Notes under the pieces: generated by a model | Told to the model about the DNA's origin: nothing | Databases searched by the model: none | What the model saw: the letters and a program-made list of their open reading frames with translations, nothing else | Translations under genes and position numbers: made by a program | In this document: positions 43,192 to 52,702 of the stretch, piece by piece | Numbering within the stretch: the stretch's first letter is position 1 | Layout of the letters: each line of letters begins with the position of its first letter | Assembly: GCA_018436855.1 (NCBI GenBank) | Contig: JAHDKO010000015.1 | Location: 149,982-213,981, forward strand | Reading direction: 5' to 3' | Origin: Deltaproteobacteria bacterium | GTDB taxonomy: Bacteria; Desulfobacterota; Desulfomonilia; UBA1062 | DNA length: 64,000 nt

Positions 43192-45060
43192 ATGCTGACG
43201 TATATGAGGAAACGGTCCAAGAGCTGGATCACGAAATTCATATTCGGCGCGATCATCATTGTGTTCGTGTTCTGGGGAGGGAGCGCTTACTGGTCGAAGG
43301 AGGCGAACAAGGTGGCTAAAGTCGACCGCTACATCATCTCTCAGCAGCAGTATGCCAGGGCATACAGCGATGCCTTGAGGATGTATCAGGCACGGCTGGG
43401 CGACGCCCTCACCCCGGAGGTTCTCCAGAAGCTCGATCTGAAAAAGACCGTGCTCGATCAGATGATCAACGACTATATCATGAAGCAGGAAGCCGAGAAG
43501 CTGGGGGTGGAGGTGCCGGATGAGGAGCTGCAGGAGGCCATCAGGGCCTATCCCGCCTTCCAGCAGGACGGGCGGTTCGACATCGCCAGTTACAAGAGGC
43601 TGCTCCAGTATCAGCGAATGACTCCGGCGGATTTCGAACAGCAGCAGCGCCAGGCGCTCTTCCAGCAGCGGGTCTACTCGCTCATCACCGAGAACGTCAT
43701 TGTTTCTCCCCAGGAGGTGGAGGCGCTGTACAAGTATCGGAACGACACCTTCGACCTTCACTATCTCACCTTTGAAGCCAAGTCATATGCCGGCGAGATC
43801 CAGGTGAGCGACGAAGAGGCGGTTGCATATTACGATACAAACAAAGAGACCTACAAGATTCCCCCGAAGATCGTTCTGGACGCGGTGGAGTTCCCGGTGG
43901 AGAGCTACCTCGACGAGGTGGAGGTGAGCCTCGACGAGGCAAGGGCCTACTACGACTCCCACAAGCAGGAGTTCACCGAGGAGGCGAAGGTCCACGGCAG
44001 GCACATCTTCATACGCGTCCCCCAGGATGCCGGCCAGGCAGCCATCGACCTCAAGCGGGAGCAGGCACAGAAGATCCATGACGAGATCAAGGCGGGCAAA
44101 GATTTCGCCGAGCTGGCGAAAAAGCACTCGGAAGACCCGGGCACCAATTTCCTCGGCGGCGACATCGGCCTCGTGCCACGGGACAGCCTGCCCGGCCCTA
44201 TGGGCGAGGCGCTCTACAGCATGAAGCCAGGCGAGGTGAGAGGACCGGTCCAGACGAGCCTCGGTTTCCACGTGCTCAGGCTCGAGGCCAAATCCGAGGA
44301 GAAGCTGGCGGTGTTTGACGATGTCTCCGCTTCCATCGTCGATCAGATGAAGCTCCAGCGGGCACGGATACTTGCTCATGACGATGCCGGGAATACCCAT
44401 ATGGAGCTCTTCGAGCAGGGCGTTAGCGATCTGGCGGGCTATGCCGAGGTCAAAGGCCTGAAGGTCAGACAGATCGGCCCCTTTGCCCAGAACGAGGACA
44501 TCGGCATTGCCGACGGCGAGGAGATGGTCACACAGGCCTTCCTGCTTCCGCAGGGAGAAATCGGTGACGTGGCGGCCGTCGAGAGCGGTTACCTGATCCC
44601 CATGGTCAGGGAAAAGATCCCGGCCCGCATCCCCGAGTTCTCAGAGGTCAAGGGGAGGATCATGGACGACATGAAGGACATGAAGTCTCTCCAGAAGGCC
44701 AGAGAGCACGCCGGAGAGCTGGCCGGGAAAGCCGCGTCCGACTTGAGCGCCATGAACCCTTCAAGCACCGGGGAGTTCCGCAGGACTGCCTATCTGGTGC
44801 CCAAGATCGGTATGATCCAGGGTCTGCAGGAGGATCTGGACAGCCTGGAGAGCCCCAAGGTTTATACTCACCGGAGCACCGTCTACGTGATCTGGCTCAA
44901 GGAAAAGAAGGAGGCCGATGCCGATGCCGCGGGAGAAGACCGGCTGAAAACGATCGGCGAAGAGCTCCTGTCCCGGAAACAGGAAATGGCCATCAAGTCG
45001 TTCCTCGACGAGGCCCGCAAGCGGTACGACATCGTGATCGACTACGCGAAGATCACCTGA
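43192..45060 (+). CDS. ppiD: Periplasmic folding chaperone PpiD (SurA/parvulin family)
   Basis: PpiD helps fold outer-membrane and secreted proteins at the exit of the Sec channel. The 622-residue protein has a single N-terminal membrane anchor (about 14-32, FIFGAIIIVFVFWGGSAYW), the SurA_N-like chaperone part (DRYIISQQQYARAYSDALRM, AYPAFQQDGRFDIASYKRLL), one parvulin domain (VHGRHIFIRVPQ, NFLGGDIGLVPRD, SLGFHVLRLEAKS) and a long C-terminal lobe. It ends in front of a strong terminator. AAGGAG precedes the ATG. Confidence 0.92.
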   Translation: MLTYMRKRSKSWITKFIFGAIIIVFVFWGGSAYWSKEANKVAKVDRYIISQQQYARAYSDALRMYQARLGDALTPEVLQKLDLKKTVLDQMINDYIMKQEAEKLGVEVPDEELQEAIRAYPAFQQDGRFDIASYKRLLQYQRMTPADFEQQQRQALFQQRVYSLITENVIVSPQEVEALYKYRNDTFDLHYLTFEAKSYAGEIQVSDEEAVAYYDTNKETYKIPPKIVLDAVEFPVESYLDEVEVSLDEARAYYDSHKQEFTEEAKVHGRHIFIRVPQDAGQAAIDLKREQAQKIHDEIKAGKDFAELAKKHSEDPGTNFLGGDIGLVPRDSLPGPMGEALYSMKPGEVRGPVQTSLGFHVLRLEAKSEEKLAVFDDVSASIVDQMKLQRARILAHDDAGNTHMELFEQGVSDLAGYAEVKGLKVRQIGPFAQNEDIGIADGEEMVTQAFLLPQGEIGDVAAVESGYLIPMVREKIPARIPEFSEVKGRIMDDMKDMKSLQKAREHAGELAGKAASDLSAMNPSSTGEFRRTAYLVPKIGMIQGLQEDLDSLESPKVYTHRSTVYVIWLKEKKEADADAAGEDRLKTIGEELLSRKQEMAIKSFLDEARKRYDIVIDYAKIT

Positions 45061-45104
45061 TGCGGGTCTCCTTCGGCCCGGGTTCCCACCCGGCATGAAT
45101 CGAA

Positions 45105-45140
45105 AAGGCCGGATGCTTCAAAAAGCATCCGGCCTTTTTT
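45105..45140. terminator. Rho-independent terminator after ppiD (also serves mug side)
   Basis: A perfect 14-bp stem, AAGGCCGGATGCTT (45105-45118) with AAGCATCCGGCCTT (45123-45136), around the tetraloop CAAA, followed by six T (45135-45140). A short A-run lies on the left, so it may also work for the convergent mug gene. Confidence 0.9.
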
Positions 45141-45176
45141 CGTGCCTGCTGCCGGCCCGGGCCTTCAGGGGCCTGC

Positions 45177-45734
45177 TCATCCTTCTACCGCCGCGCGGCG
45201 CAGCTCATCGTAGAGGCTGACGAGCTCGGCGAACCGGTAATGCGCGTTCAGCCCGCTCGGACTCGGCAGCGCCCAGAGGCGGGTCGGGCCGATGGACAGA
45301 TCCTGTCTGCCGATGGTTGCCTTCGGGCGGCCGAATGCAATGCGGTACGCCCCGATCCCCAGAACGGCCGCGAAGCGGGGGCGGTAGCGCAGAATCTTGG
45401 CTGCCAGCCTGCGGCTTCCCTCGACGATCTCGGCGCGGCTCAGATCATCGACCCCGGCCGTGGCCCTCTCCACCAGATTCGTGATGCCGTAGCCCCTTTT
45501 CAGGAGCTCGAGCTCTTCGAACGGTGAAAGGAGCCGGCCGGTGAAGCCCGCAGCATGGAGCACGGGCCAGAACCGGTTGCCCGGGCGTGCAAAGTGATGC
45601 CCTACGGCGCCGGAGTACAGACCGGGATTGATCCCGCAGAACAGAACGAGAAGATCCGGGGCGATGAGATCCGTGACGGTCCGCCCCTTTGCGGCACGGA
45701 TTTCCTCACGCGTGGGCCTGGGGCGCCGTGGCAT
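45177..45734 (-). CDS. mug: G:T/U mismatch-specific DNA glycosylase
   Basis: Mug removes uracil or thymine opposite guanine and some exocyclic adducts. The 185-residue protein has the active-site motif GINPGLYSGAVGHHFARPGN and FWPVLHAAGF, GYGITNLVERATAGVDDLS, and LPSPSGLNAHY near the end, all typical. ATG 45734 is selected since the family begins near this residue; the longer frame upstream overlaps the next gene's end. It faces ppiD across the shared terminator. Confidence 0.92.
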   Translation of the reverse strand: MPRRPRPTREEIRAAKGRTVTDLIAPDLLVLFCGINPGLYSGAVGHHFARPGNRFWPVLHAAGFTGRLLSPFEELELLKRGYGITNLVERATAGVDDLSRAEIVEGSRRLAAKILRYRPRFAAVLGIGAYRIAFGRPKATIGRQDLSIGPTRLWALPSPSGLNAHYRFAELVSLYDELRRAAVEG

Positions 45735-45765
45735 GGAAAACGCGCGGCCTTCCGCAACCCGGGTA

Positions 45766-46023
45766 CTATCCCCTGCTGGCGGTAAACCGTCGATATAAGA
45801 CCAGGAGGAGAATCGCTCCCAGCACCGCGATGATGATACTTCCGATGTTGATGCCGGTGACGGTTCCCAGCCCGATGAACGAGGCGATGGCTCCGCCGAC
45901 CAGGGCACCCGCAATACCCAGGAGCATGGTGACGATGATGCCTCCCGGGTCTCTGCCGGGCATGATCCACTTTGCCAGCAGGCCGACTATCAGACCGAGC
46001 AGGATCCATGATAAGATTCCCAT
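45766..46023 (-). CDS. GlsB/YeaQ/YmgE-family membrane protein
   Basis: An 85-residue, very hydrophobic protein of the transglycosylase-associated/GlsB family, often stress-induced. It has three membrane helices: SWILLGLIVGLLAKWIMPG, then IIVTMLLGIAGALVGGAIAS with the family's G-rich repeats, and SIIIAVLGAILLLVLYRR. ATG 46023 has AGGAGG 7 bases upstream. Confidence 0.9.
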   Translation of the reverse strand: MGILSWILLGLIVGLLAKWIMPGRDPGGIIVTMLLGIAGALVGGAIASFIGLGTVTGINIGSIIIAVLGAILLLVLYRRFTASRG

Positions 46024-46300
46024 AGGCATTCCTCCTTTGCACCAGTGATCGGGAACTATCCTTATGTTAATCAATGGTAGGCCTTCGGGCTGTCAAATCA
46101 ATCTCCCCTCTGCTGGTTGTCCCTATGAGCGAACGCACTCAGGACCCCCCCGCGGCCTAAGCAGGACAGAGACATTCTCTTTCAGCGGACGGACCGGGCG
46201 CTGCCATCAAATCACCATCGTGTTGCCGCCCCAATATTGAGAAAAAGACACGCGCCAGTATCCTTAATCCCTGTAAGGAAAAACTGATCAGGAGGGAGGT

Positions 46301-47191
46301 ATGCTCAGAAATATACTCTTTTGCGCAGCACTCATCATCGCTCTGCACAGCCCGGCTCTGGCACAGCAGCCCGCCGTGCAGGGGCCTGCTCCAGGAGGGC
46401 AGGAATATACATTCGCCAACCCGATGCCTCAGAGCATGCTCGGCATGATGTATTCGGACAGGCCCATGAGGGCCAGCAGCCCATACACCGTGGGGCCAGG
46501 TCATTTCCAGGTCGAGACGATCGTCTTCTCATACCTGTGGGACGACAACAGCATCGAGCGGGAGCGGATCAGCATCGGGAACACCCTCTTTCGCGCCGGA
46601 ATCATGAGGGACCTTGAGGCGAGTGTCACCATCGAGCCGCTCAACTGGGAATGGCTGGACAACGGAATCAGGGAGGACGAGTTCGGTCTGGGCGATACCG
46701 AGGTGCGCGCCAAGTTCCACGTGCTGGGTCCGAACTATCCCCAGAGAAAGCTCTCCGTAGGCGATGCCGCTATGGCCATATCGCCTTACTTCACGCTGCC
46801 GACCGGAACGGATGACTTCGGTCTGGATCGCATGTCCTTCGGCGTGGACCTCCCCATATACGTCAATCTCGAAGGCGAGTTCGTCCTTGGTTTGACTCCA
46901 GGGGCCGCGTATATCCCCGAAGGCGATGTGTTTGCGGATGAAGACGATGAGTACCTTCGAGTCAGCAACGCCCTGGCCCTGTTCTACCCGCTCAGCCCGG
47001 AGCTGATCGGCTTCGCCGAGTTCTACGCCAGGGCAAACACCGAAGAATGGTCTGACTGGGAGGGCTCTGCGGATGTGGGTGTCATGTATTATCTGATGCC
47101 CGATGTCCAGCTCAACGCCGCGGCCTATATCGGCGGTACCGACGAGGCGCCCGATATAACGCTTCTCTTTGGATTTGCCATGCGGTTCTGA
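46301..47191 (+). CDS. Outer-membrane beta-barrel protein, transporter-like
   Basis: The 296-residue protein has a signal peptide cut after HSPALA and ends in Phe preceded by alternating hydrophobic residues (DITLLFGFAMRF), the usual barrel signal. Many beta-strand segments alternate polar and hydrophobic residues (HFQVETIVFSYLWDD, VRAKFHVLGPN, MAISPYFTLPTGTDDFG). The FTLPTG motif resembles MetA-type (phenol degradation) outer-membrane proteins. GGAGGGAGG precedes ATG 46301. Substrate unknown. Confidence 0.78.
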   Translation: MLRNILFCAALIIALHSPALAQQPAVQGPAPGGQEYTFANPMPQSMLGMMYSDRPMRASSPYTVGPGHFQVETIVFSYLWDDNSIERERISIGNTLFRAGIMRDLEASVTIEPLNWEWLDNGIREDEFGLGDTEVRAKFHVLGPNYPQRKLSVGDAAMAISPYFTLPTGTDDFGLDRMSFGVDLPIYVNLEGEFVLGLTPGAAYIPEGDVFADEDDEYLRVSNALALFYPLSPELIGFAEFYARANTEEWSDWEGSADVGVMYYLMPDVQLNAAAYIGGTDEAPDITLLFGFAMRF

Positions 47192-47338
47192 GCCTTGTCC
47201 GGCCGGGACAGGGATGTTCTCCTGCCCGGATACTGGTTTTTTTCTGAAGACATGATAAAGGATGGTCCCGCAGCCGGGGGCATCACGGGGGGCCTCCGGG
47301 AAGCGGCTTCCGGCCGGCGGAAATCCCGGTACTGCAGT

Positions 47339-47609
47339 TTATCTGATATAGTAGCCTGTGACCCGCCAGATACCGTCCCTGTCGAGCGCGGGGATTATGG
47401 TTTTCACTGCCGCCGCCTTGTTCTCGAAAGACGTCCCGAACCGGATTACCACGTATTCCCTGTCCGGAGCGCCGGGCAGGGACATGGTGCGGCCGGCACT
47501 GCTCACCTCCAGCGAGACTGGCCGTCCCAGCGGTCTGCTCACCGCCTTCATCAGGCGACACCCACTGATCCAAGGGGGCGGCGTTCCGGAAATATTCCGC
47601 AAATCTGCT
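47339..47609 (-). pseudogene. DUF4019-domain protein remnant with frameshift
   Basis: On the minus strand the frame ending at 47339 encodes SLPGAPDREYVVIRFGTSFE then NKAAAVKTIIPALDRDGIWR and VTGYYIR, the C-terminal half of DUF4019. The expected preceding part, SRFAEYFRNAAPLDQWVSP, lies in another frame from 47609 to about 47553, so one base is gained or lost between them. Sequence upstream of 47609 shows no signal peptide. It fills part of the 655-base gap 47192-47846, which otherwise holds no gene. Confidence 0.65.
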
Positions 47610-47846
47610 CAAGGTGGGGATACCACGGGCTCCTATCACAACTTTCCGCTGGAGACCGGCACCGGCTCGCATTCACGTGCACCGATATGGGGATGCGATC
47701 GCCTTCCAAGACGGTGTCTCACGCAGGAAAACCATTGTGAAAACTCAGTATTATTGGTATAAATAATGGCATGCCATTCAATCACCTGATTCCCGGCAGT
47801 GTGGAAAAGACCTGCTGAACATCATGAGGTGATGGGGAGCGCTTCT

Positions 47847-50201
47847 ATGGAAAGCATCATCCGGTTCTGCCTGCACCGCGCCTGGTGGGTAATCCTGGCG
47901 GTTGCCGCCGTCACCATATTCTTTGGATTTCAGATCCCGAAAATCACGATGGACCCGCGGGTGGAGGTCGTCCTGAGAGACGACAATCCCGAGGTCAAGA
48001 CCTTCGTGGCAAACAAGCACGCCTTCGAGCCCTATGCCGACATCCTCATCGGGATGATCCACACGGCCGATATCTTCAACCCATCCTCCCTGGAAAAGCT
48101 CGACAGAATCGTCGAGGAGCTCGAGGAGATAGAAGAGATCGAAAAGGCAACCTGCCTGCTGAACGTGAAGAACATCCAGGGCAGCGAGTCCGGACTGGAT
48201 GTCGCCCCCATGGTCAAGGACGGTGAATTTCCCGCCGGTCCGGCGGAGATCGCACTCCTGAAAGACAAGGTGGGCTCGTGGGAGGCATACCGGGACACCT
48301 ATATCAGCCGGGACGGAAAAGGGACGGGGATACTGGTCGTGCTGCAGGACGAGGTGCAGACGGATCAGATCGTGCCCGTCTACTATGCCATCACGGACAT
48401 CCTGAACGCCCACGAAGGGCCCGAGAAGTTCTATATCTCGGGCACCAAGGTGGTGGAGGCCCTGCAGAGCCATTACATGATCAAGGACCTGATCCTGCTG
48501 CCGCCCCTGGTCTGTGTGGTGCTCCTGACCTTTTTGTTCGTTTTTTTCCGCAATATCAGGGGCACGCTTTTGCCCCTGGTCTCGGTGGCCATATCCGCGG
48601 TGTGGACCCTGGGGCTCATGGCCCTGATCAGGCATCCGCTCACGCTCGTCACCACCGCACTGCCCGTGGTCCTCATCGCCTGCGGTTCCGCCTACGGCAT
48701 CCACGTGGTGGAGAACGTGCTGGCGGACAACGCCGAGGGCAGAAAGGGCAGGGACGGGATCATGGGTGCTCTCACCCGGGTGAGGTTGCCGGTGACCATG
48801 GCCGCCATGACCACCATGGCGGCGTTCATCTCGTTCACCACCTCTCCGATCGTGCCGCTCATGCACATGGGCCTGTTCGCTGCGTTCGGTCTCGGAACGG
48901 CCATGATGCTGTCTCTCACCTTCATCCCTGCGGTCCTCACCCTCATGGATGCCCATGCACGGGAAATCACGCACCACTATCACTCCAGGAAAGACGTGGT
49001 CGGGCCGGTCCTGAGACGACTCTCCCATTTCGGCATCGTCCGGGGCAGGTGGGTCATCGCCATCAGCTTTGTGGTGCTGGTGGTGTCGATATTCCTGGGC
49101 AGGCACGTCAAGAGCGATCTCAATCTGGTGGAGGACTTCCGCGAACGGAGCCCCATCCGCATCGCGGATACGGTCCTCAACCGGAACTTCGGCGGGACCT
49201 CCGTGTTCCAGGTGGTGTTCGAGACCGCCAACCCCGACGACATCAAAGAGCCCGAGGTCCTGAGAAAGATCGAGAGGCTCCAGGGACGGCTCATGGAGAT
49301 CGAGGACGTGGGGAAGGCCGTTTCCATCGTGGATTTCATCAAGCGGATGAACCAGGCCATGCACGACGGCGATCCGGCATTCTACACCATCCCGGATTCG
49401 AGAGAGCTGGTAGCCCAGTACCTCCTGCTGTTTTCGTTTTCCGGCGGGGGCGGCGAGCTTGACGGCTTCGTGGACTTCGAGTTCCGCAAGGCCCAGATCA
49501 TCCTGCAGATGAAGTCGCTGAGCGGATATCTCGCACAGGAAGTCATCGACACCGCGCGGAGCTTCCAGGAAGACGAGCTGGCAGGGATGAAAGACGCGAG
49601 CATCATCACCACCGGCCTGTCCGTGATGGCGCGGGAGTTCAACCGTCTCGTGGTCCGGTGCCAGGTGCAGACCTTTCTCATCTCCTTCTTCCTGTGCTTC
49701 CTGATCACCACGACCGTATTCCGGTCTCTAAGGCTTGGACTCTACTGTATGGTGCCGCTCCTCATCCCCATAGCCCTGGACTTCGCCATCATGGGGGTGA
49801 GCGGTATCAGGCTCAACGCCGCTACGGCCACGGTTGCGAGCATCGATATCGGCATGGGCATCGACTACTCGATCCACTTTCTGAGCCGGTACCGGCACGA
49901 GATCAGGATGGGCCTGCCGGTGGCGCAGGCCCTGGACAGGGCGCTGAACACCTCGGGAAGGGGGATTGTCTACAACGCCCTGGCAGTTGCTGCCGGGTTC
50001 CTGGTGCTCACGCCCTCCCAGTTTGTCATCATCTCGCAGATGGGCATCCTCGTGGCTGTGGACATGGTCATCATCGCCCTGTCCGCGCTCACCTTCCTGC
50101 CCGCGTGCATCATGCTGCTCCCGCCCCGGCTCGCGGAAGGAGCGACTGCGTATCCGGACAAAGAGACCTCTGCCGGGCGCAAACCCGGGGAGGCCGCTTA
50201 A
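47847..50201 (+). CDS. RND-superfamily exporter, MMPL/HpnN type
   Basis: A 784-residue inner-membrane protein with the RND layout: one helix at the start (VILAVAAVTIFFGFQIP), a periplasmic domain (about 35-210), five or six helices (about 215-400), a second periplasmic domain (about 420-610) and a final bundle. Conserved pieces: TALPVVLIACGSAYGIHVVE and IDIGMGIDYSIHFLSRYRHE, the core helix-4 type motifs with Asp residues used for proton coupling. MMPL-type members move lipids. ATG 47847 has GGGGAG 7 bases upstream. Confidence 0.88.
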   Translation: MESIIRFCLHRAWWVILAVAAVTIFFGFQIPKITMDPRVEVVLRDDNPEVKTFVANKHAFEPYADILIGMIHTADIFNPSSLEKLDRIVEELEEIEEIEKATCLLNVKNIQGSESGLDVAPMVKDGEFPAGPAEIALLKDKVGSWEAYRDTYISRDGKGTGILVVLQDEVQTDQIVPVYYAITDILNAHEGPEKFYISGTKVVEALQSHYMIKDLILLPPLVCVVLLTFLFVFFRNIRGTLLPLVSVAISAVWTLGLMALIRHPLTLVTTALPVVLIACGSAYGIHVVENVLADNAEGRKGRDGIMGALTRVRLPVTMAAMTTMAAFISFTTSPIVPLMHMGLFAAFGLGTAMMLSLTFIPAVLTLMDAHAREITHHYHSRKDVVGPVLRRLSHFGIVRGRWVIAISFVVLVVSIFLGRHVKSDLNLVEDFRERSPIRIADTVLNRNFGGTSVFQVVFETANPDDIKEPEVLRKIERLQGRLMEIEDVGKAVSIVDFIKRMNQAMHDGDPAFYTIPDSRELVAQYLLLFSFSGGGGELDGFVDFEFRKAQIILQMKSLSGYLAQEVIDTARSFQEDELAGMKDASIITTGLSVMAREFNRLVVRCQVQTFLISFFLCFLITTTVFRSLRLGLYCMVPLLIPIALDFAIMGVSGIRLNAATATVASIDIGMGIDYSIHFLSRYRHEIRMGLPVAQALDRALNTSGRGIVYNALAVAAGFLVLTPSQFVIISQMGILVAVDMVIIALSALTFLPACIMLLPPRLAEGATAYPDKETSAGRKPGEAA

Positions 50202-50309
50202 CCGGGCCTTCTCCCGGACGAGGCTGGAGAGCCGGCCGGGTCCTGCCGCGAGGAGCCCCGGTGATGTCCGGACCGCGCGGGCCGTTTTTATTAAGGCAGC
50301 GGAGCGCCG

Positions 50310-51185
50310 CTATATGTGCACGGCTCCGCTCACCCGTCCCAGCCAGCCTCCAAGGGCCGCGGCGACACCGCTCAGGACGAGCATGATGAATGAGGCCAGG
50401 GCTGCCTTGGCCAGAGCATCGGCGACCTGTCCGGCAATCCTCTGTGCGGTCTGCTGCGCCTGCTGAACCTGCTGCTGCACCTGCGGACCGAGTTCCTGAT
50501 ACCGGGTTTCCATCCTCTGGACGATGTTCTGGATCTCCTGCTCGGAAAGCGTGGTATACTGCTGGATCTGGCTTACCATCTGCTGGCGCTCCTGCTCGGT
50601 GACACCGTCCTGCATCATCTGATAGAAAGACGGGCCGAGCTCCCGGACCACGGTCTGCGCGTCCACTCCCTCCCGCAGGTTCTGATCCATCGCCTGCTCC
50701 GCCTCCTGCACGATGTCTTCCACCGGGCCCGATACCGCCCCTGCGATCTGCGGTATCAAGGAGCCTGCCGCCTGGCCGCTGACCGAGACTACGTTTCTCA
50801 CCAGACCGAATGCGCCGCCCAGCACAAATCCAACCGTGTTCGTGAGCATGAACATGGTGAGCAGAGTGACCAGACCCCAGGTCACGAGTCCGTGCAGCGC
50901 ACCGTCGAATACCCGCTGGAGGCCTGCGACCCTGCTGCTCACCCAGCCGCCGACAAAGTATGCGATTATACTGCTGATGACCCACCAGATAGCGGTGCCG
51001 ATCCCGAGACCGCCGAAGGGATTTTCTTCAGTAGCCGGGTTGATGGTGGCGAATCCCACCGCCAGACCCAGCATGATGAGGGTGAGCATGACTACCAGCG
51101 TGATGACCGTGCCTGCAAAGACTGCGCTCCACTTGATATGGCCAACGGATTCCGCTGAGGGTAATACGTCCAACCTTTCTTCCAT
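50310..51185 (-). CDS. Polytopic membrane protein with Gln-rich amphipathic region
   Basis: A 291-residue protein with about four membrane helices near residues 20-48, 65-85, 96-130 and 262-285, separated by a long soluble segment (about 150-260) rich in Gln and Glu (QVQQQVQQAQQTAQRI). It resembles proteins annotated as PhnA-like membrane proteins, but function is unknown. GGAGG lies upstream of ATG 51185. An inverted pair GGGAAC/GTTCCC (51234-51257) sits in its leader. Confidence 0.7.
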   Translation of the reverse strand: MEERLDVLPSAESVGHIKWSAVFAGTVITLVVMLTLIMLGLAVGFATINPATEENPFGGLGIGTAIWWVISSIIAYFVGGWVSSRVAGLQRVFDGALHGLVTWGLVTLLTMFMLTNTVGFVLGGAFGLVRNVVSVSGQAAGSLIPQIAGAVSGPVEDIVQEAEQAMDQNLREGVDAQTVVRELGPSFYQMMQDGVTEQERQQMVSQIQQYTTLSEQEIQNIVQRMETRYQELGPQVQQQVQQAQQTAQRIAGQVADALAKAALASFIMLVLSGVAAALGGWLGRVSGAVHI

Positions 51186-51447
51186 CGTCTGTATCCTCCT
51201 TCCCCCGCGAATATGTCGAAGAGTAGGGTTAGAGGGAACGCGAACATACGTGTTCCCACAAGGAGTATAATGGGTAATCCCCCTGATGTCTCAAGCTTGG
51301 CCACTCCCTGGGGCGAGCCGCTTTCCGGGCGGGTGAATGAGGGAGCTCCTTTTCTTCAGGCCGGGGGGAGGGGAGGGCCTGACGATCGGACGGCGTGCCC
51401 GGCGGGAATCCCGGAATGCATCTCTCCGCAACCGGGGCGAAAGGGGA

Positions 51448-51798
51448 TCACGCCCGGTTTTCGAGATATTCCTTCAGTGCCCGGGCGTTGTTCAGCCGCT
51501 GCTCTCTGGAGCTGTAGACAAGGGTCACTGTTCCCGCACGGACGTGTCCGAGCAGCTCTTGCACCGGCTCGGGATTGCCGTCCAGTTCGGCAAAGTACCG
51601 CGACCTGAACTCGGACCACTTGTCGGGGTCGTGGCCGTACCAGGATCGAAGCTCGTTCGACGGGGCGAGATCCTTGAGCCAGAGGTCGATCCTTGCCTTT
51701 TCTTTCGCGATGCCCCTTGGCCACAGCCGGTCCACGAGGACCCGGAGGCCGTCGGCATCGCCGGGCTCTTCATAGGCCCGCTTGATCCGTATGTTCAT
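51448..51798 (-). CDS. DUF488 family protein (YeaO-like)
   Basis: The 116-residue protein has the DUF488 core: [57 protein letters not shown] and [12 protein letters not shown]. Function is unknown. ATG 51798 follows GGGGGAA; the longer frame upstream is unlikely to be used. It lies 28 bases from the upstream hydrolase stop, so they could be cotranscribed. Confidence 0.9.
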   Translation of the reverse strand: MNIRIKRAYEEPGDADGLRVLVDRLWPRGIAKEKARIDLWLKDLAPSNELRSWYGHDPDKWSEFRSRYFAELDGNPEPVQELLGHVRAGTVTLVYSSREQRLNNARALKEYLENRA

Positions 51799-51826
51799 GG
51801 GTTCCCCCTTTTCTTTCCGGCAGGCT

Positions 51827-52591
51827 TCATCCAGACTCCGGCACCCGGGGGCGCCTGCCGGATGAGCAGCCCACGAGGCCGGCAAAGTGTTGAATCGCGT
51901 CGAGAGACTCGCGGGGCCGTGCCTGAAGAATGAAGTGCGGTCCCGGTATTCTCCTTACCCGCAGATCAGGTACCGCCTCCATGAAGTCGAAGAGGGCCGA
52001 CTCCGGAACGGTCCTGTCGGAGGCGGCCTGCAGGTAGAGGCAGGGAACACACAGCCGGGGGAGGAATCCGCGCACGTCCACCCGGTTTATGATTTTGAGC
52101 CGGTGCACCAGCACCTCGGGCGGGACCATGGTCCTGACCCGATGCCACATGCCGAGCAGCAGGTCGGCGTACTCTGCCCCGCCCGCGACCACCAACCTCA
52201 GGAGGGACCGGGGAACGGGAAGCCCGAGCAGTCTTTTCATGGGAAGAAGCTCCAGTGCCTTCAGCACCCGGGGCCGGGGCGAGCGGGCGAAGGTGGAGCA
52301 CAGGACCAGGCACCCGGGCCTGATCAGACCGGAGCCGGCGAGCGCCAAGGCAACCGGCCCCGAGAAAGACTCGGCCAGAACGATGGCGCCCCGGTCCCAG
52401 GGAATCTGGTCCCGTGCACAGCGGACGGTTTCTTCGAAGCTCAGGAGCCTGTCTGTTGGATAGCGCACGACGCACACCGGGACATCCTCCGGCAGAACAG
52501 CCCCCAAGGGTTCGAACGAGATGCCGGTTCCGTCCAGTCCGGGCAGAAACACGAGCTTTCCGCCGCTGAGCGGGTGCATGTGCCTCTCCAT
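51827..52591 (-). CDS. Alpha/beta hydrolase
   Basis: A 254-residue hydrolase with [19 protein letters not shown] (oxyanion loop), [16 protein letters not shown] with the nucleophile Ser near residue 95 in [18 protein letters not shown] (acid) and [13 protein letters not shown] (His). It resembles serine hydrolases of unknown substrate. It is upstream of the DUF488 gene on the same strand. Confidence 0.83.
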   Translation of the reverse strand: MERHMHPLSGGKLVFLPGLDGTGISFEPLGAVLPEDVPVCVVRYPTDRLLSFEETVRCARDQIPWDRGAIVLAESFSGPVALALAGSGLIRPGCLVLCSTFARSPRPRVLKALELLPMKRLLGLPVPRSLLRLVVAGGAEYADLLLGMWHRVRTMVPPEVLVHRLKIINRVDVRGFLPRLCVPCLYLQAASDRTVPESALFDFMEAVPDLRVRRIPGPHFILQARPRESLDAIQHFAGLVGCSSGRRPRVPESG

Positions 52592-52702
52592 TCTTCCGCC
52601 CCGGCCTCTTTTCCCCCTTATGACGCTCAGACGGGGTGCAAGGCCGGTCTCCGCACACCCCGCCCAAGGGATGCGCCATTTTCCTGTCCAGCGGGCCTGC
52701 CG

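Noticed and set aside
47195..47762. Plus-strand frames in the gap before the RND exporter
   Set aside because: Antisense to the DUF4019 remnant, with unlikely composition.
47778..49364. 528-codon minus-strand frame opposite the RND exporter
   Set aside because: His/Asp/Gly-rich composition typical of an antisense shadow; the plus strand has full RND motifs.
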